A stretch of DNA of 64,000 bases. It comes from Nematopogon swammerdamellus (Eukaryota > Arthropoda > Insecta > Lepidoptera > Adelidae). Where the stretch lies: contig OX336336.1 in assembly GCA_946902875.1 (NCBI GenBank), positions 8,278,545 through 8,342,544 on the forward strand, read 5' to 3'. Below the pieces are notes generated by a model that made no database searches, was not told where the DNA came from, and worked only from the letters and a program-made list of their open reading frames with translations. Position 1 is the stretch's first letter; each line of letters opens with the position of its first letter. Made by a program: the position numbers and the translations under genes. This document shows positions 40,901 to 49,765 of this stretch, in pieces.

Positions 40901-43900
40901 AAGGACACTCGTCTACCTGGTACGGGTCTTCCTACACTTCTGGAACACACTGCAATCCAATACGAACACAAAACCTCTACCTACGTTAACCTTGGCCTTT
41001 ATGTAAGCCCATTTCACTACGTGACCACACCACCAAACCACACGGAGTCACTTGTACACATTCACAGTTTAAAATATACTTTCGACGCTTGTTTTATCGT
41101 AGTTTTTAGTGCCTGAGGCCTAACGAGTCGTAGATTTTAACAATATTTTTAGTCGCTCGATCACCGTCCAGTGTGGTTATTCATTCTACCAATACCCAAA
41201 TCATTCTTATACTGACTGCTTCAATCGCTACTCGTTCCCTCTCTAGTTTCATGAGTAACTTAGATTCAATTCCCTTAGCATTTTTCAGCATAGGGAACCT
41301 CCTCCATTTACTCCCAAAGCTATCAAACGTCTGGTTTCCTAGCATATTTCAGCATAAGGAACCCAGCCGTGCGCGACGTTAGCTGGAGGAGCTCGACCCT
41401 TAACTTAAAAGAAGCCTTCAAGATTCGAATTCTAGCATCTTTCAGCATAAGAATTCTCCTCCATGAGCTCCGTGAAACTATCAGACATGTGTTTCCTTAG
41501 CGTATTTCAGCATAGGCACCACACGTTCATGGCCAGCTGTAGGCCTTAATCTCAACCGCGATTGATGCAGTTTACATGGCAATTATATCAAGTGTCTGTA
41601 TATTTTCCTAACTTAGCAGCACCTTAGATTCAGTTCCCTTAGCATTTTTCAGCATAGGAAACCTCCTCCAATTGCTCTCAAAGCTATCAAACGTCTGGTT
41701 TCCTAGCATATTTCAGCATAAGGAACCCAGCCGTGCGCGACGTTAGCTGGAGGAGCTCGACCCTTAACTTAAAAGAAGCCTTCAAGATTCGAATTCTAGC
41801 ATATTTCAGCATAAGAATTCTCCTCCATGACCTCCGCGAAACTATCAGACATGTGTTTCCTTAGCGTATTTCAGCATAGGCACCACACGTTCCTGGCCAG
41901 CTGTAGGCCTTACATCCCTATTCCGTTCTATTATCAATTCAGACTCTCAATATTTTTGATCAAACTAGTTCGGACTAGACTGGACGATCTCTAACCCGCT
42001 GCGACTTGCCAAGCCAAACACTCACCGTGAGTATTAGTTTAAAATTTAGCTGGCTCCCGAAACTTGACTGACTCGATGTCCACTGCGCACGAGTTTAAAT
42101 GGCCCTCATCCGGACCCTTCGGATCTACTTCGTTTCCTGTCGTTCCCGAACGCTCTTAGCCAATCAAAAGCCTTCCCTTCCATAAGGACCCCACCCCTAA
42201 CAGCGCCTCTGTCGGCCGATTTAGACATCGAAATACTGCCTCGCCGGACGACCACCTGACATGAACACCCTTCAAGCCATTGCGAGTTAACCTACGCGCC
42301 CTCTATACGTAAAATACACGCGATCGCTTCATCACTGCCATCTATCTACTTTTGCTCGCATTACGTGAAAGTTTGAGTATGTGCAACCTATAAGTTCTAC
42401 TCGCGCCCGCGTGACGATGCCACGTGATTATTTCACTTCTAGTTCGCGATTAGGCGTCTAGATGGCTGTACTTATCTCGTTTTAATCAATAAATTAATTC
42501 TTCTTATTATATCTTACGTAAGCTAATGGTACCCTCTGTGTTCGTCACACTGCGCAGACGAACTCAGCTCAACTCGCTTCTATCAACCAATTGATGAAAA
42601 ATAAGAAACAGTTTCATACCTCCCATTAGATATTTAATTATTGTTTTTCGCTTTTATTATAATATTATGTAAGTAACCATTACACATTGTAATATGATTA
42701 TTAATAAAGAGTGCACAAAAACTAAATTTTGTTTATTTTAGGGTTCCGTCAAATATTTCGCTTTCCAAAAGAGTTCCGTCACCAAAAAAGTTTGAGAACC
42801 GCTGGTCTACACTAATATTATAAAGAGGTAAAGTTTGTATTTGGATGTAGGTGGTAACCGAAAATACTCATCCGATTTTAAAAATTATTTGACCAATATT
42901 TAGTATGGACCTTCAGGATGGGCATAGGCTATGCGAGTGAAGACGGTTTCTGCATGATTGTCGGGTAAACACAATAAAATAATCGATAAAAGACTTGCCA
43001 CAGTCGCTAGAGGCAAAAATTTGTGGCAATTAATTAAATAGTTGGTCAGAAGTTATGGTAGAAGCAGAGCAACGAGTTTATCAGCAAGTGATGCCAAGCA
43101 TGCACTCATGCCTCTAGCCCTACTCTGTCCCTGCGGCTGCAAAGCAGCGAGATAAGACAGAGTGGGAACAATGCAGAGTGAGAACAGACAGAGTGGAGGT
43201 AGGCCATTCACTAGGCTAAGTTACATAATAAAAATATATTGTTTCACATTATATATACATATATAGTAAGACCATTATCGCACTAGCCGCTCCCTTAGGT
43301 TCACTTCATGATGAAATATCCTATAACCACACTTAGATGAGCATTATTAGAACTTTAGGATTTAGTAGGGAACTGATTAAGTAGTTCTCAAATTGTAAGT
43401 GAATGTCATCAATAAAAATCAAACCATCATGAAAATCAATAATAGCGCATTGGTGGTATGAAATTTTAAGCTTTATTAGTTAGGATGCACATTGTAGCAA
43501 ATGATCAAGACCTCACCCCAACAAGTGGTTGGCTGCAGCGTGTGATCGTAGCCTGGGAGCTGGGGTGTATCCAGGCCAGCACGGGAATGCGGCCGCGTGA
43601 CCGGAACGCGGCCACCGACCGGATCAACTCATCGTTAGCGGCAACCGGCACGGCCCACACGGCCGGATAGCTGTCGCACACTTCATACTTCTCGTTGATG
43701 CGGGTAATCTTCCACATGTCGTTGTTGATGCCCTGGTAGTCGGACAAGGAAACCAGTTGAAAAATGTCTATTGCACTTGATATTACCACAAATAAATGAA
43801 AAGAAACAAGCTAGATAAATATTTGAAAGCAGACTGACATACATCATCAGTTGATATACATCCGACTGTCATCTGTCACGGGGCTTGTCTTTGTCATGTT

Positions 43901-46742
43901 GTGTTTTTATCATCAGCTCGCTTGAAGAACAAACAATGGCTTATGTAAAGCAATTGACTACCTTAAATATACAGACACTGAGAACAGTTTTTTTTTTTCA
44001 AGACAACTGCACAGGCCTATTAGCCTTAGAAGTGATGATAAGCATACATGAGTAGGTACTATTCCTGGCAAACATTGAACCAAAGGCATTGAAGAGATCC
44101 TGCCAGTCAAGCGACTTTAAACAACTTGCTGGTCATCAGTTCTTTCGAATAACATGACAATGTGCAAAGCCAAAATTCACTTGTATTTTGTTATGAAGCC
44201 TTAAATTACTTCCAAACATTCAAAACAGTGGAGATTTACCATACGCTTAAGTTCCGCCACAGGATCATAAACGAGCCAGCCCTCCTCGGGGAAGGCCTCC
44301 GAGTAGCTGAACGCGAACAGCGGCAGCCGGTGGGACAGCGGGAACGCGAGCTGCTGCAGCTTCTCGAAGATTCCGCGCCGCGAGTGGTTCTCCTGCTTGT
44401 GCGCGAAGCGGAGGTTGCGCATGTCCTTGCAGAACACCTCGATGCCGTATGAGTTCTCGCCTTTGGACGATGCACCGCCAACTTTTTCTATTCGGGATAC
44501 CTGCAGAACAATCACACCCAATCAATTTTATAGGAAATTTGAAATATGGCACTCTTTCACCTAGATGGCCTAATCCTATATCACTGTTCCACCTATGTGA
44601 ACTATTTAGATATTTGGTTATGCATAGGTATGCCAAGCTGACCTCAATGAGTCCTCTTCAAGTTCTATTCAAAAGAAAATAGATGGCACGGGACATAATT
44701 TGAAGCCGGAAAAATACAACCATCAACACAAAAAATTAAGCAATTTGAACCCTGATAAAAGTGATATAGTGTGCATATTAACAAACATATTTTTCTATTT
44801 GCAATGACTTACGACTCCCAGCGGCACTGTGAGCGTAGTATGATGCGCGTGTGCGTCGGTCGGCCGGAAGTGCAGCTGGTATGTGGTGAGGTTGAGTACG
44901 CCGCGCGCGGGACCACTGTACGGACAGAGGTACGTCACGTCCCGCGCCATCCCCACCACCTTCTCACCGGGTAGCAGCTGCAAGTCACCTGCTATCGCCG
45001 CCTGCAGCGCATAGTCGGCTATTATTTATAATTGTTTTTAACATTGGAAATGTTTTTTTCTATTGATGCTGGTAATACATAGGCTTCCCATTCGTCCCGG
45101 TTTGACCGGGACAGTCCCGGTTTCAGGTGTCTGTACCGGTGGCCCGGCCGGTTTGGATTCGTGTCCCGGTTTTGGATGGCCTTCCAGGTACCTCCACGCA
45201 CGTAGAAGAGCGTTTTCCATCATGAAAAACGTTTGGTCGGACGATCGCGGAAGAATGGATGAAAGTACAGTGAAGCTCTCCTACTACTGTGTAAACTTAA
45301 TTTTGAGAATATTACATGCAGTAAGTTCTATGATAGATAATATAAGAGCCAAAAAAAATGTCCTCAAACAAATTCACTCCAGTGAAAAAATGTAAATAAA
45401 GAATAACTTGATAACATTGTTGCAATAAAAATTTAAACTTTCATCTGGTTTTATTTTTCATAAACGTGCCCACGTAAATTGGAAAAAAGTCAGACGTCCC
45501 GGTTTGAAATTTTGAAATTATGGTAAGCCTAGTAATACACCCCCGTATTACGAGCAATAGTGTGAATTCTCTTTTCCTTTTGTAATTGTGGGTAGATTGA
45601 AATGGTTGAGGGGTTAAAAGGTGCGTATTGACAAGGGCTACACAATGTCAAAATTTATTTTTTAAATGCTTTATGCATGCAAAAGAAAAGTTTAGATTTT
45701 TCGGTACAAAAACGTTTATAACTATAAAAGTTATTAATATTTTTGAAAAATTAAAAAAGCCCCCCAGTGTGTGACCACAATCTATATTTTCAAATCATAA
45801 CAATCAAAATTTTTGGAAATTAAGACTAATTAGGGAGTCCTTAACGATGGCGCGAGCTTGCGCATTCTACAATTTTATTACTTTTTTATGTAATCTGGTC
45901 TGGGTGGCTGAGTCAGAGGGGCCAAAGCGCATGCTCCGACCAGCCAATATCACCTCCGAGAAGGTAAGCGCCATAACAGAAACTTCCCTTTGGATTACTG
46001 GCTATACTGGCCTACAAGAGAACACAGCCGAGGCTGCTATGCGGCCATCTTACACCCAGTACGGTGATACCAATCCAGTCGGCTACAGATGCTCTATTTT
46101 CTATAATAATAATAAATTTAAATATATTTTTAATCTACAATAAATTATTGTTTAACCAGTTATTGAATTTGTGCACATTTATCATTATGCCTAATTTCAA
46201 GTTTCTACATTACTTAGTTTTCAACTTTACCGAAATCACTTAGAACTTACTTGACCCGAACTTTACCTGAAATAACTTAGAACTTATGCTTTGTGAATAA
46301 ATAATACCCTTTTTTTAGCACACTTCATGTTGTTCAGCCTTGGACCGTTTCAAGGTTACCACACTTCACCGCATTAACACTTAACAAATTAGATCCCGTA
46401 TCGCTCTAATTGTTGCGAGTCACGAGGATATTATTTAAAAACTATGATAATGATTTAACTGAAGATAAAATAGTAAAAGAATAGAATGAGCAAAACTTTA
46501 TCAACCACATCTTGTGTCAAAGCGACTGGAAGGTAGGAACTGCTATCAAATAGTCAGATAAGGATGTAAGGAGGTAACGGTTAGTCGCGACGAAGACAGA
46601 ATACATTATAACTCACCGAATCATGCCCATGCTTGGAGTTGAGCGAGCTTGACTTCGAATCGGAATCGAGAGAATCGGAGCTCGCGTTCTTCGACAATGG
46701 GAACTCTGCACCGAGTAGCTCGGCGCTGCCGTGCTTCTCCAT
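31969..46742 (-). CDS. mtm: myotubularin (MTMR2-type phosphoinositide 3-phosphatase), 627 aa
   Basis: Eleven minus-strand exons: 46742-46617, 45001-44813, 44500-44240, 43732-43517, 39059-38923, 38312-38187, 37076-36995, 35677-35507, 34599-34392, 32670-32450, 32115-31969. All have GT/AG ends, consistent phases and a total of 1884 bp. Known role: removes the 3-phosphate from PI(3)P and PI(3,5)P2 on endosomes. Visible: a short Ser-rich N-terminus, PH-GRAM region (about residues 50-180, [19 protein letters not shown]), phosphatase core with [15 protein letters not shown] and the CX5R loop HCSDGWDR (C391, R397 intact), so it should be an active enzyme. It ends with a short helical, Ala-rich C-terminus shorter than the vertebrate coiled coil. 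The exon 2 acceptor is the least certain (weak pyrimidine tract). A small exon between exons 1 and 2 cannot be excluded. Introns are packed with mobile elements. Confidence 0.95.
32694..33096 (+). mobile_element. SINE with tRNA-like head (family 2), complete
   Basis: In mtm intron 9, antisense to the gene. Head 32697-32765 has an A-box region (GGTGGCCGAGTGGTTTGGG) and a B-box (GAGGTTCGAATCCGG). Then GAGTTTTTTCTGACGAAAAA, the shared core (TGTAAAACTGTAGGTCCCTT, ACTGGGTTGGTACCACCG) and the family-2 tail (GCATGCGCTTTGGCCCCTCC), ending in an A-rich run at 33090. The arms do not make a full tRNA cloverleaf. Confidence 0.8.
33097..33998. other. mtm intron 9, nothing firm recognised
   Basis: Short CACCACA/TGTGGTTGTGGTG-rich stretches at 33735-33895 face each other as loose inverted repeats. 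Otherwise AT-rich unique-looking intron sequence. Confidence 0.35.
34000..34323 (-). mobile_element. SINE, family 1, head B, complete
   Basis: In mtm intron 9, same strand as the gene. Near-identical to the copy at 27592-27912 through head B, core and tail, including ATATGACTCCCTTCTTATAT. Ends in an A-rich run (T run on the plus strand at 34000-34010). Confidence 0.75.
34621..35028. mobile_element. GC-rich MITE with 27-bp perfect TIRs, 408 bp
   Basis: In mtm intron 8. Both ends read ATTAGCCGCGTACTGACTGA (27 bp perfectly inverted in all). Inside, the 13-bp near-palindrome CGAGGCAGCCTCG occurs four times (34654, 34911, 34942, 34983). No transposase. The target duplication is not clear (an ATTA-like end could include it). 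Unusually GC- and CpG-rich for this region. Confidence 0.75.
35055..35270 (+). pseudogene. RTE-type LINE reverse-transcriptase fragment
   Basis: In mtm intron 8. Frames show [11 protein letters not shown], then [18 protein letters not shown]. This is the late RT region of RTE elements, where a YGxETWTLT block is usual. Related to 47780-48300. Broken by stops. Confidence 0.65.
35749..36883. mobile_element. Tc1/mariner- or pogo-like MITE, TA duplication, hosting a hAT insertion
   Basis: In mtm intron 7. Ends CAGTCCGCGCGCGAGCTCCG and CAGACCGCGCGCGAGCTCCG (right end reversed) agree at 24 of 25 bases. TA flanks both sides (35747-35748, 36884-36885). Without the nested hAT (35828-36578) and its duplicated 8 bp it would be 376 bp. 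A 29-codon ORF at 36744 ([16 protein letters not shown]) may be the remnant of a transposase N-terminus. Confidence 0.75.
35828..36578 (+). mobile_element. hAT element, 751 bp, with transposase C-terminus remnant
   Basis: TIR CAGTGTTGCCG at both ends and an exact 8-bp duplication CTTCACAC (35820-35827, 36579-36586). Subterminal TTTTAGTGACTTT-like motifs repeat near both ends. Plus-strand frames at 36040-36280 give [14 protein letters not shown] and [13 protein letters not shown] with a frameshift. This is the hAT dimerisation region at the transposase C-terminus. Confidence 0.88.
37287..37665 (+). mobile_element. SINE, family 1, head B
   Basis: In mtm intron 6. GTGTTGGGCCGGTGCTTAAA, then an interposed 40-bp segment, the core (AACTGTAGGTCCCTTCCCTC, CCGGGTTGATACCACCGC) and the tail to an A-rich run at 37656-37668. 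Confidence 0.72.
37670..38152 (+). mobile_element. SINE-like element, third head type on the family-1 tail
   Basis: In mtm intron 6. The head 37670-38015 (GGATGAGATGCCGTGCTATA, CACCTTGGCACGGTCTCC, AAGCCAGACTGGTACCACC) differs from heads A and B. From 38022 it joins the standard tail (CAGTTCAGTGTAGCCGGCAC ... GTGATGTAGCCAACCGTGTC) and ends in CCATAAAAAATAAAAAG. Confidence 0.6.
38499..38849 (+). pseudogene. Jockey-like LINE ORF2 C-terminal fragment
   Basis: In mtm intron 5, antisense. A 116-aa frame with [20 protein letters not shown] and [10 protein letters not shown]. This is the C-terminal block also seen at 24640-25146 and 50282-50725 (F..S...WN.LPA..FP..Y.LG.FK). Followed by an A-rich run at 38873-38884. 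Confidence 0.65.
39085..39185 (+). repeat. retroelement 3' tail segment
   Basis: GAAATCACTAGCAGTGTTAA, then GTATTTCTTGTTTCTTGTCG and GTACTGTTCTTCTT, matches 18615-18695. It forms the target into which the hAT element at 39194 inserted. Confidence 0.55.
39212..39241. repeat. 30-bp perfect palindrome
   Basis: Two GCTCCGCGGAGC palindromes joined by CCTAGG, the whole being its own reverse complement. It lies 18 bases inside the hAT end. Confidence 0.9.
41270..41884. repeat. array of eight stem-loops in two ~280-bp units
   Basis: Eight copies of the core AGCATATTTCAGCAT (with small variants) each sit between inverted arms: 41270-41297 (TTCCCT/AGGGAA), 41333-41363 (GGTTTCCT/AGGAACC), 41427-41456 (GAATTCT/AGAATTC), 41491-41520 (imperfect), then the same four in order at 41633, 41697, 41791 and 41854. 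Units 41269-41548 and 41634-41912 are about 95% alike. Within a unit, the spacer after hairpins 1 and 3 (CTCCTCCAT...) is also related, so the unit itself arose by duplication. Confidence 0.85.
42813..43300. repeat. degenerate dispersed repeat fragment
   Basis: 42815-42990 (TAATATTATAAAGAGGTAAA, AAATACTCATCCGATTTTAA, GGCATAGGCTATG) resembles the common moth repeat that contains a 'CCGATTTTAAAAATT ... CATAGGCTA' stretch. Class unassigned. The rest is AT-rich intron 4 of mtm. Confidence 0.35.
45080..45531 (+). mobile_element. hAT element, 452 bp, with transposase C-terminus remnant
   Basis: In mtm intron 1. An exact 8-bp duplication GTAATACA (45072-45079, 45532-45539). Ends TAGGCTTCCCA and, reversed, TAGGCTTACCA. 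CCCGGTTTGA-type motifs lie near both ends. The plus strand at 45205-45300 reads [20 protein letters not shown], the hAT dimerisation motif, in frame to a stop at 45395. Confidence 0.88.
45540..45886. other. mtm intron 1, nothing recognised
   Basis: AT-rich unique-looking intron sequence. Confidence 0.3.
45888..46093 (-). mobile_element. SINE, family 2, 3' part
   Basis: In mtm intron 1, same strand. Matches 23601-23790 (GACCAGCCAATATCACCTCC, GAACACAGCCGAGGCTGCTA, CGGCCATCTTAC). The tRNA-like head is missing, which is 5' truncation. Confidence 0.7.
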
Positions 46743-46911
46743 ATTGCTGGGCAATAGGGTTCGAAAGGGATAAGGCGAATAAATAAACTGTATATTTACT
46801 GCTTGAAACTTCTAACTCACAAAAATTAATTTGCCTCACTGAAGCTGAAGCATCAAGTCAAGAGTTGACACCTTTGGTTGACACTGTTGAGTTGACATTT
46901 GACATCAGTCA
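46743..46911 (-). promoter_or_regulatory. probable promoter and 5' leader of mtm
   Basis: 169 bases remain between the mtm start codon and the hAT target duplication. They hold four TTGACA-like motifs on the plus strand (46864, 46878, 46891, 46899). No TATA box is evident. The true promoter may be split by the hAT insertion. Confidence 0.35.
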
Positions 46912-47779
46912 TTCATTTACAGTGTTGCCATGTTAGGAGATTTTCTCCTAGATTCAGGAGAATTTCAGCGGTGCTAGGAGAACTTTTTGCCCGTCAGGAG
47001 AGTAGGAGAAAATTTAGGAGAAATAAAATCACTACAGGAGAAGGTTTAGGAGTGAGAAACTCGGGATTAAAATTAAAACATATATTTACTACTATCAAAC
47101 AAGTGTGCGGTGACAACACAATGAATGAACTATCTGTGAATCAACCAACCAAATTCTCAAGTCACACAATTTACGATAGGATTTGTCTTTTGATAAGAGC
47201 AAGGTTTACCTTCTTGCTCTTTGGATAGGATATTGTGACACTCTGTGAGTGTGTGCGTGCATCGATCGACCAACCAGTCGACTACCGGGCGGGCCAAACC
47301 GAACGAACATTTTGTTATCAATCAATGTTATTTACATGTATTCTTTGCAATAATCAGTAAGCCTACGTCGACAGTCTGTCCGTCAGTCCGCACTACTTTA
47401 AGGGCTTTATCTTTTTTACCGTAATAAGGTAGCTGGTAAATAAAAAGGTAGCTGGTTGTGATTTTTACAGATTATGTGTTATTTATTATTGGCGGACATC
47501 CTATCAAATAATAAGAAAAAAAAAATTAAGGGCTTTCCCATCCAAGAAACGTGTTTTAAAAAAAAAACATTGTTTGTTTCTTTTTTATCTAACGTAAAAA
47601 CGTTAATACGTACAAGTGTCAAACTTAGTGTGGTTAAAAAAAAACAGACGAATTATGTGGTGGGTAGAATGGCAATCGCGGCTGTGACTGGAGGACAAAT
47701 CGTTATTGGCGGAGAAGTGATCGAACAGGTTGAAGGAAGAGTAGGTACGTATATCTCGGTCAAATACTGCTTGGTAGAC

Positions 47780-48300
47780 AAGGTCTCCTTAAGGAGGTCG
47801 AGGGACGAATTCAATTGAGTTGGGCTGCCTCGGAAATTTAAAATTCGCCCCGAGGTCTGACCCGTATATATTATGACCAGTGCGTTCTCATAGTACGGGT
47901 GTGAAACTTGAGCTCTGACTATAGTTGTTTTCAAAGTTGTCCAGCGAGCGATGGAACTAGCCATGCTGGGTTGGGAGTATAGCTACGCGAAATGGTGCGT
48001 AATAAATGAGGCAATCCGCCGACGCACCAAAGTAATCGATATTGGAAACCAGGTGAATAAGCTAAAATGGCAGTGGGCTGGGCACGTTAGCCGAAGGGAC
48101 GACGACCGTTGGAGTAACCATGTACTACATTGGCGGCCGTGGACAGGAAAACGGAGTGTGGGAAGACCATCCGCCAGGTGGGACGCCGACATGAAGTATG
48201 TCGCCGGAAAACAGTGGTCCGTACCGCTAAAGGCCGAGAGACTGGAGGAAAATTTAAGGCGAATGTCCAGCAGTAGACGCTTACACGCTGACTGACTGAC
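47780..48300 (+). pseudogene. RTE-type LINE C-terminal fragment
   Basis: Inside the hAT element. 47951-48295 reads AMLGWEYSYAKWCV, KWQWAGHVSRRDDDRWS, GKRSVGRPSARWDADMKYVA. This is the standard C-terminal block of RTE elements. The upstream part (47790-47940) is frameshifted and aligns with 35055-35270. Confidence 0.75.
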
Positions 48301-48344
48301 AGAGAACCATCGGTGCGCGGGTTCGACTCGCACTTGACCGGTTT

Positions 48345-48450
48345 TCAGGCTGAAAAAGATGCAGCTCTTTATAGGTAAGACAGACAGACGGACGGTCAGA
48401 TAGCCTAGGCTTAGTAATATGGTCCCGTACGGATAAGGAACACTAAAAAT
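48345..48450 (+). repeat. repeat end ...GGAACACTAAAAA
   Basis: GACAGACAGACGGACGGTCA and CTTAGTAATATGGTCCCGTA, then GGATAAGGAACACTAAAAA. Related to 9600-9690. Confidence 0.5.
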
Positions 48451-48589
48451 GTGTTGAAATTTTTATAATTTGAATAACAGGAGAATTTTTTAGGAGGATG
48501 AAAATTTTCTAGGAGATTTTTAGGAGATTTTCGAAGTCAATCTAGGAGAATTTCGAAATTTGAGTTGGCAACACTGTTCATTTATGAAT

Positions 48590-48960
48590 CGGTTGTTGTT
48601 GTTGTTGTTGTTTTCGCCAAAAATAGGTTTATGAATCGGGCGACAGCGATCTGGGTCTGGCACAAGAGAGAACAAAATTGACTCTTGGGCTATAAATCAG
48701 CTGTGATGTTTTAGAGGTTAAAAAAAATAACCAGGGTTAATATAAACCAACCAAATGAGCCCAAACTCGAGGGAGTTAGTAACGGTTGAAGAGTTCCACT
48801 ACCCACCTCCTGATTCCATCATCAAACCCTCGTCCCTAAGTGTATTAGTAGAAGTATGGAACACTCGTCAAACCCAACCAAATGAACCCAAACTCGAGGG
48901 GGTTACCCTGTCGACTCCCAAGCGGGACCGTTGTAACCCGCCGTAATGTTTCTCGGCGAG
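48590..48960. repeat. (GTT)n run and direct ~33-bp repeat
   Basis: GTTGTTGTTGTT run at 48591-48612. AACCAAATGAGCCCAAACTC at 48748 recurs as AACCAAATGAACCCAAACTC at 48879. Confidence 0.5.
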
Positions 48961-48999
48961 AATAATCGCGAGATTTCTCGCGTGAATGTAGAGCCCCCT

Positions 49000-49235
49000 T
49001 TACACAGACAACCTAACCGAGAAGATTTACGACTAATTATTTAACCTTTTGACGTGATAACGTCTAATAAATTGATGAACACCGGCTGCACACACGAAAA
49101 AGTATCACGTTGTGTCACGTTCCATCTGAGCCGTGTCACGTTACGGTAATTCTTAAAGCTCTGTTTCTTTATGACGTTATCACGTAAAACTATCGTCCGT
49201 AAACCGACTTTACAGACAACCAATTTTTTTATCGC
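49000..49235 (-). mobile_element. TIR element related to 57140-59790
   Basis: The right end GTAAAACTATCGTCCGTAAA, then CCGACTTTACAGACAACCAA, is shared with 59725-59768 and inverted at 57148-57195 and 58488-58540. The left end is weaker (CACAGACAACCTAACC, 49002). The interior CATCAATTTATTAGACG and CACCGGCTGCACACACGAAA (49066-49100) is also shared with 59606-59640. Superfamily not assigned. Confidence 0.5.
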
Positions 49236-49403
49236 TGGATTATTATTTTGAAGAAACGTATTTAGCTATAATCTTAGTAAAATACCTAAGTTCTTCAAAA
49301 TAATACTGAAAAAAATATAAGTAAATATGTAGAAACAAAAGAGCAAATGCATTGGAAATCTAAATTACTGACGACCAATCTAGTATGTCATCCATCATCA
49401 TCA

Positions 49404-49540
49404 TCAGCCCGTATCGGTCCTCTCCTGGACATAGGCCTCTTCCAAAGCACGCCACCACGCGCGGTCTTCCGCTCTTCTCATCCATCCACTGCCAGCTACC
49501 TTTTTTAGGTCATCTGTCCATCTAGACTGTGGTGCCGACG
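49404..49540 (-). pseudogene. RTE C-terminal fragment
   Basis: The minus strand reads SRWTDDLKKVAGSGWMRR then WWRALEEAYVQERT, the last ~40 residues of an RTE polyprotein. Too short to be functional. Confidence 0.65.
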
Positions 49541-49765
49541 AAATATGAATGCATGAATAGTTGAATATAAGAATACAGGGTAATTTACACCTGCATTTTG
49601 CCCGTAATGCGCCAGTACTTTCTTCTCTTTGGTAGTCTGTAGCACATGAGTAAATGTGATCCGTAGTTAGAGAATTCATCAGTTCCGTTGGTATTGATGA
49701 ATGATAAATAAATTAGAGGGGAGTATTTACTGTAATTTGGTTAAAAAAAAGCAATAGCAATAGCA

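Larger units (their letters stand above)
39194..42804. mobile_element. hAT-type non-autonomous element, 3611 bp, in mtm intron 4
   Basis: An exact 8-bp target duplication GTCTACAC (39186-39193 and 42805-42812). The ends are CAGCCATACTCAAA and, reversed, CAGCGGTTCTCAAA, an end style common in hAT elements. A 30-bp perfect palindrome sits next to the left end. The body has no ORF longer than about 70 codons and is less AT-rich than the flanks. It contains the stem-loop array 41270-41884. No transposase is recognised. It makes up most of the 4.5-kb intron. Confidence 0.85.
46920..48576. mobile_element. hAT-type element, 1657 bp, upstream of mtm
   Basis: TIR CAGTGTTGCCA at both ends, exact 8-bp duplication TTCATTTA (46912-46919, 48577-48584). 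The subterminal motif TAGGAGAATTT/TTCTCCTA recurs many times in the first 130 and last 100 bases, typical transposase-binding repeats. It shares its TIR with the 35828 element but differs in subterminal motif. It carries an RTE fragment and a short repeat inside. Confidence 0.88.

Noticed and set aside
41270..41884. CRISPR-like array of palindromic repeats
   Set aside because: Spacers repeat between the two units and the stems vary; it is a duplicated stem-loop block in an animal transposable element.
47983..48333. 116-aa minus-strand ORF
   Set aside because: Shadow of the RTE C-terminal coding sequence on the plus strand.
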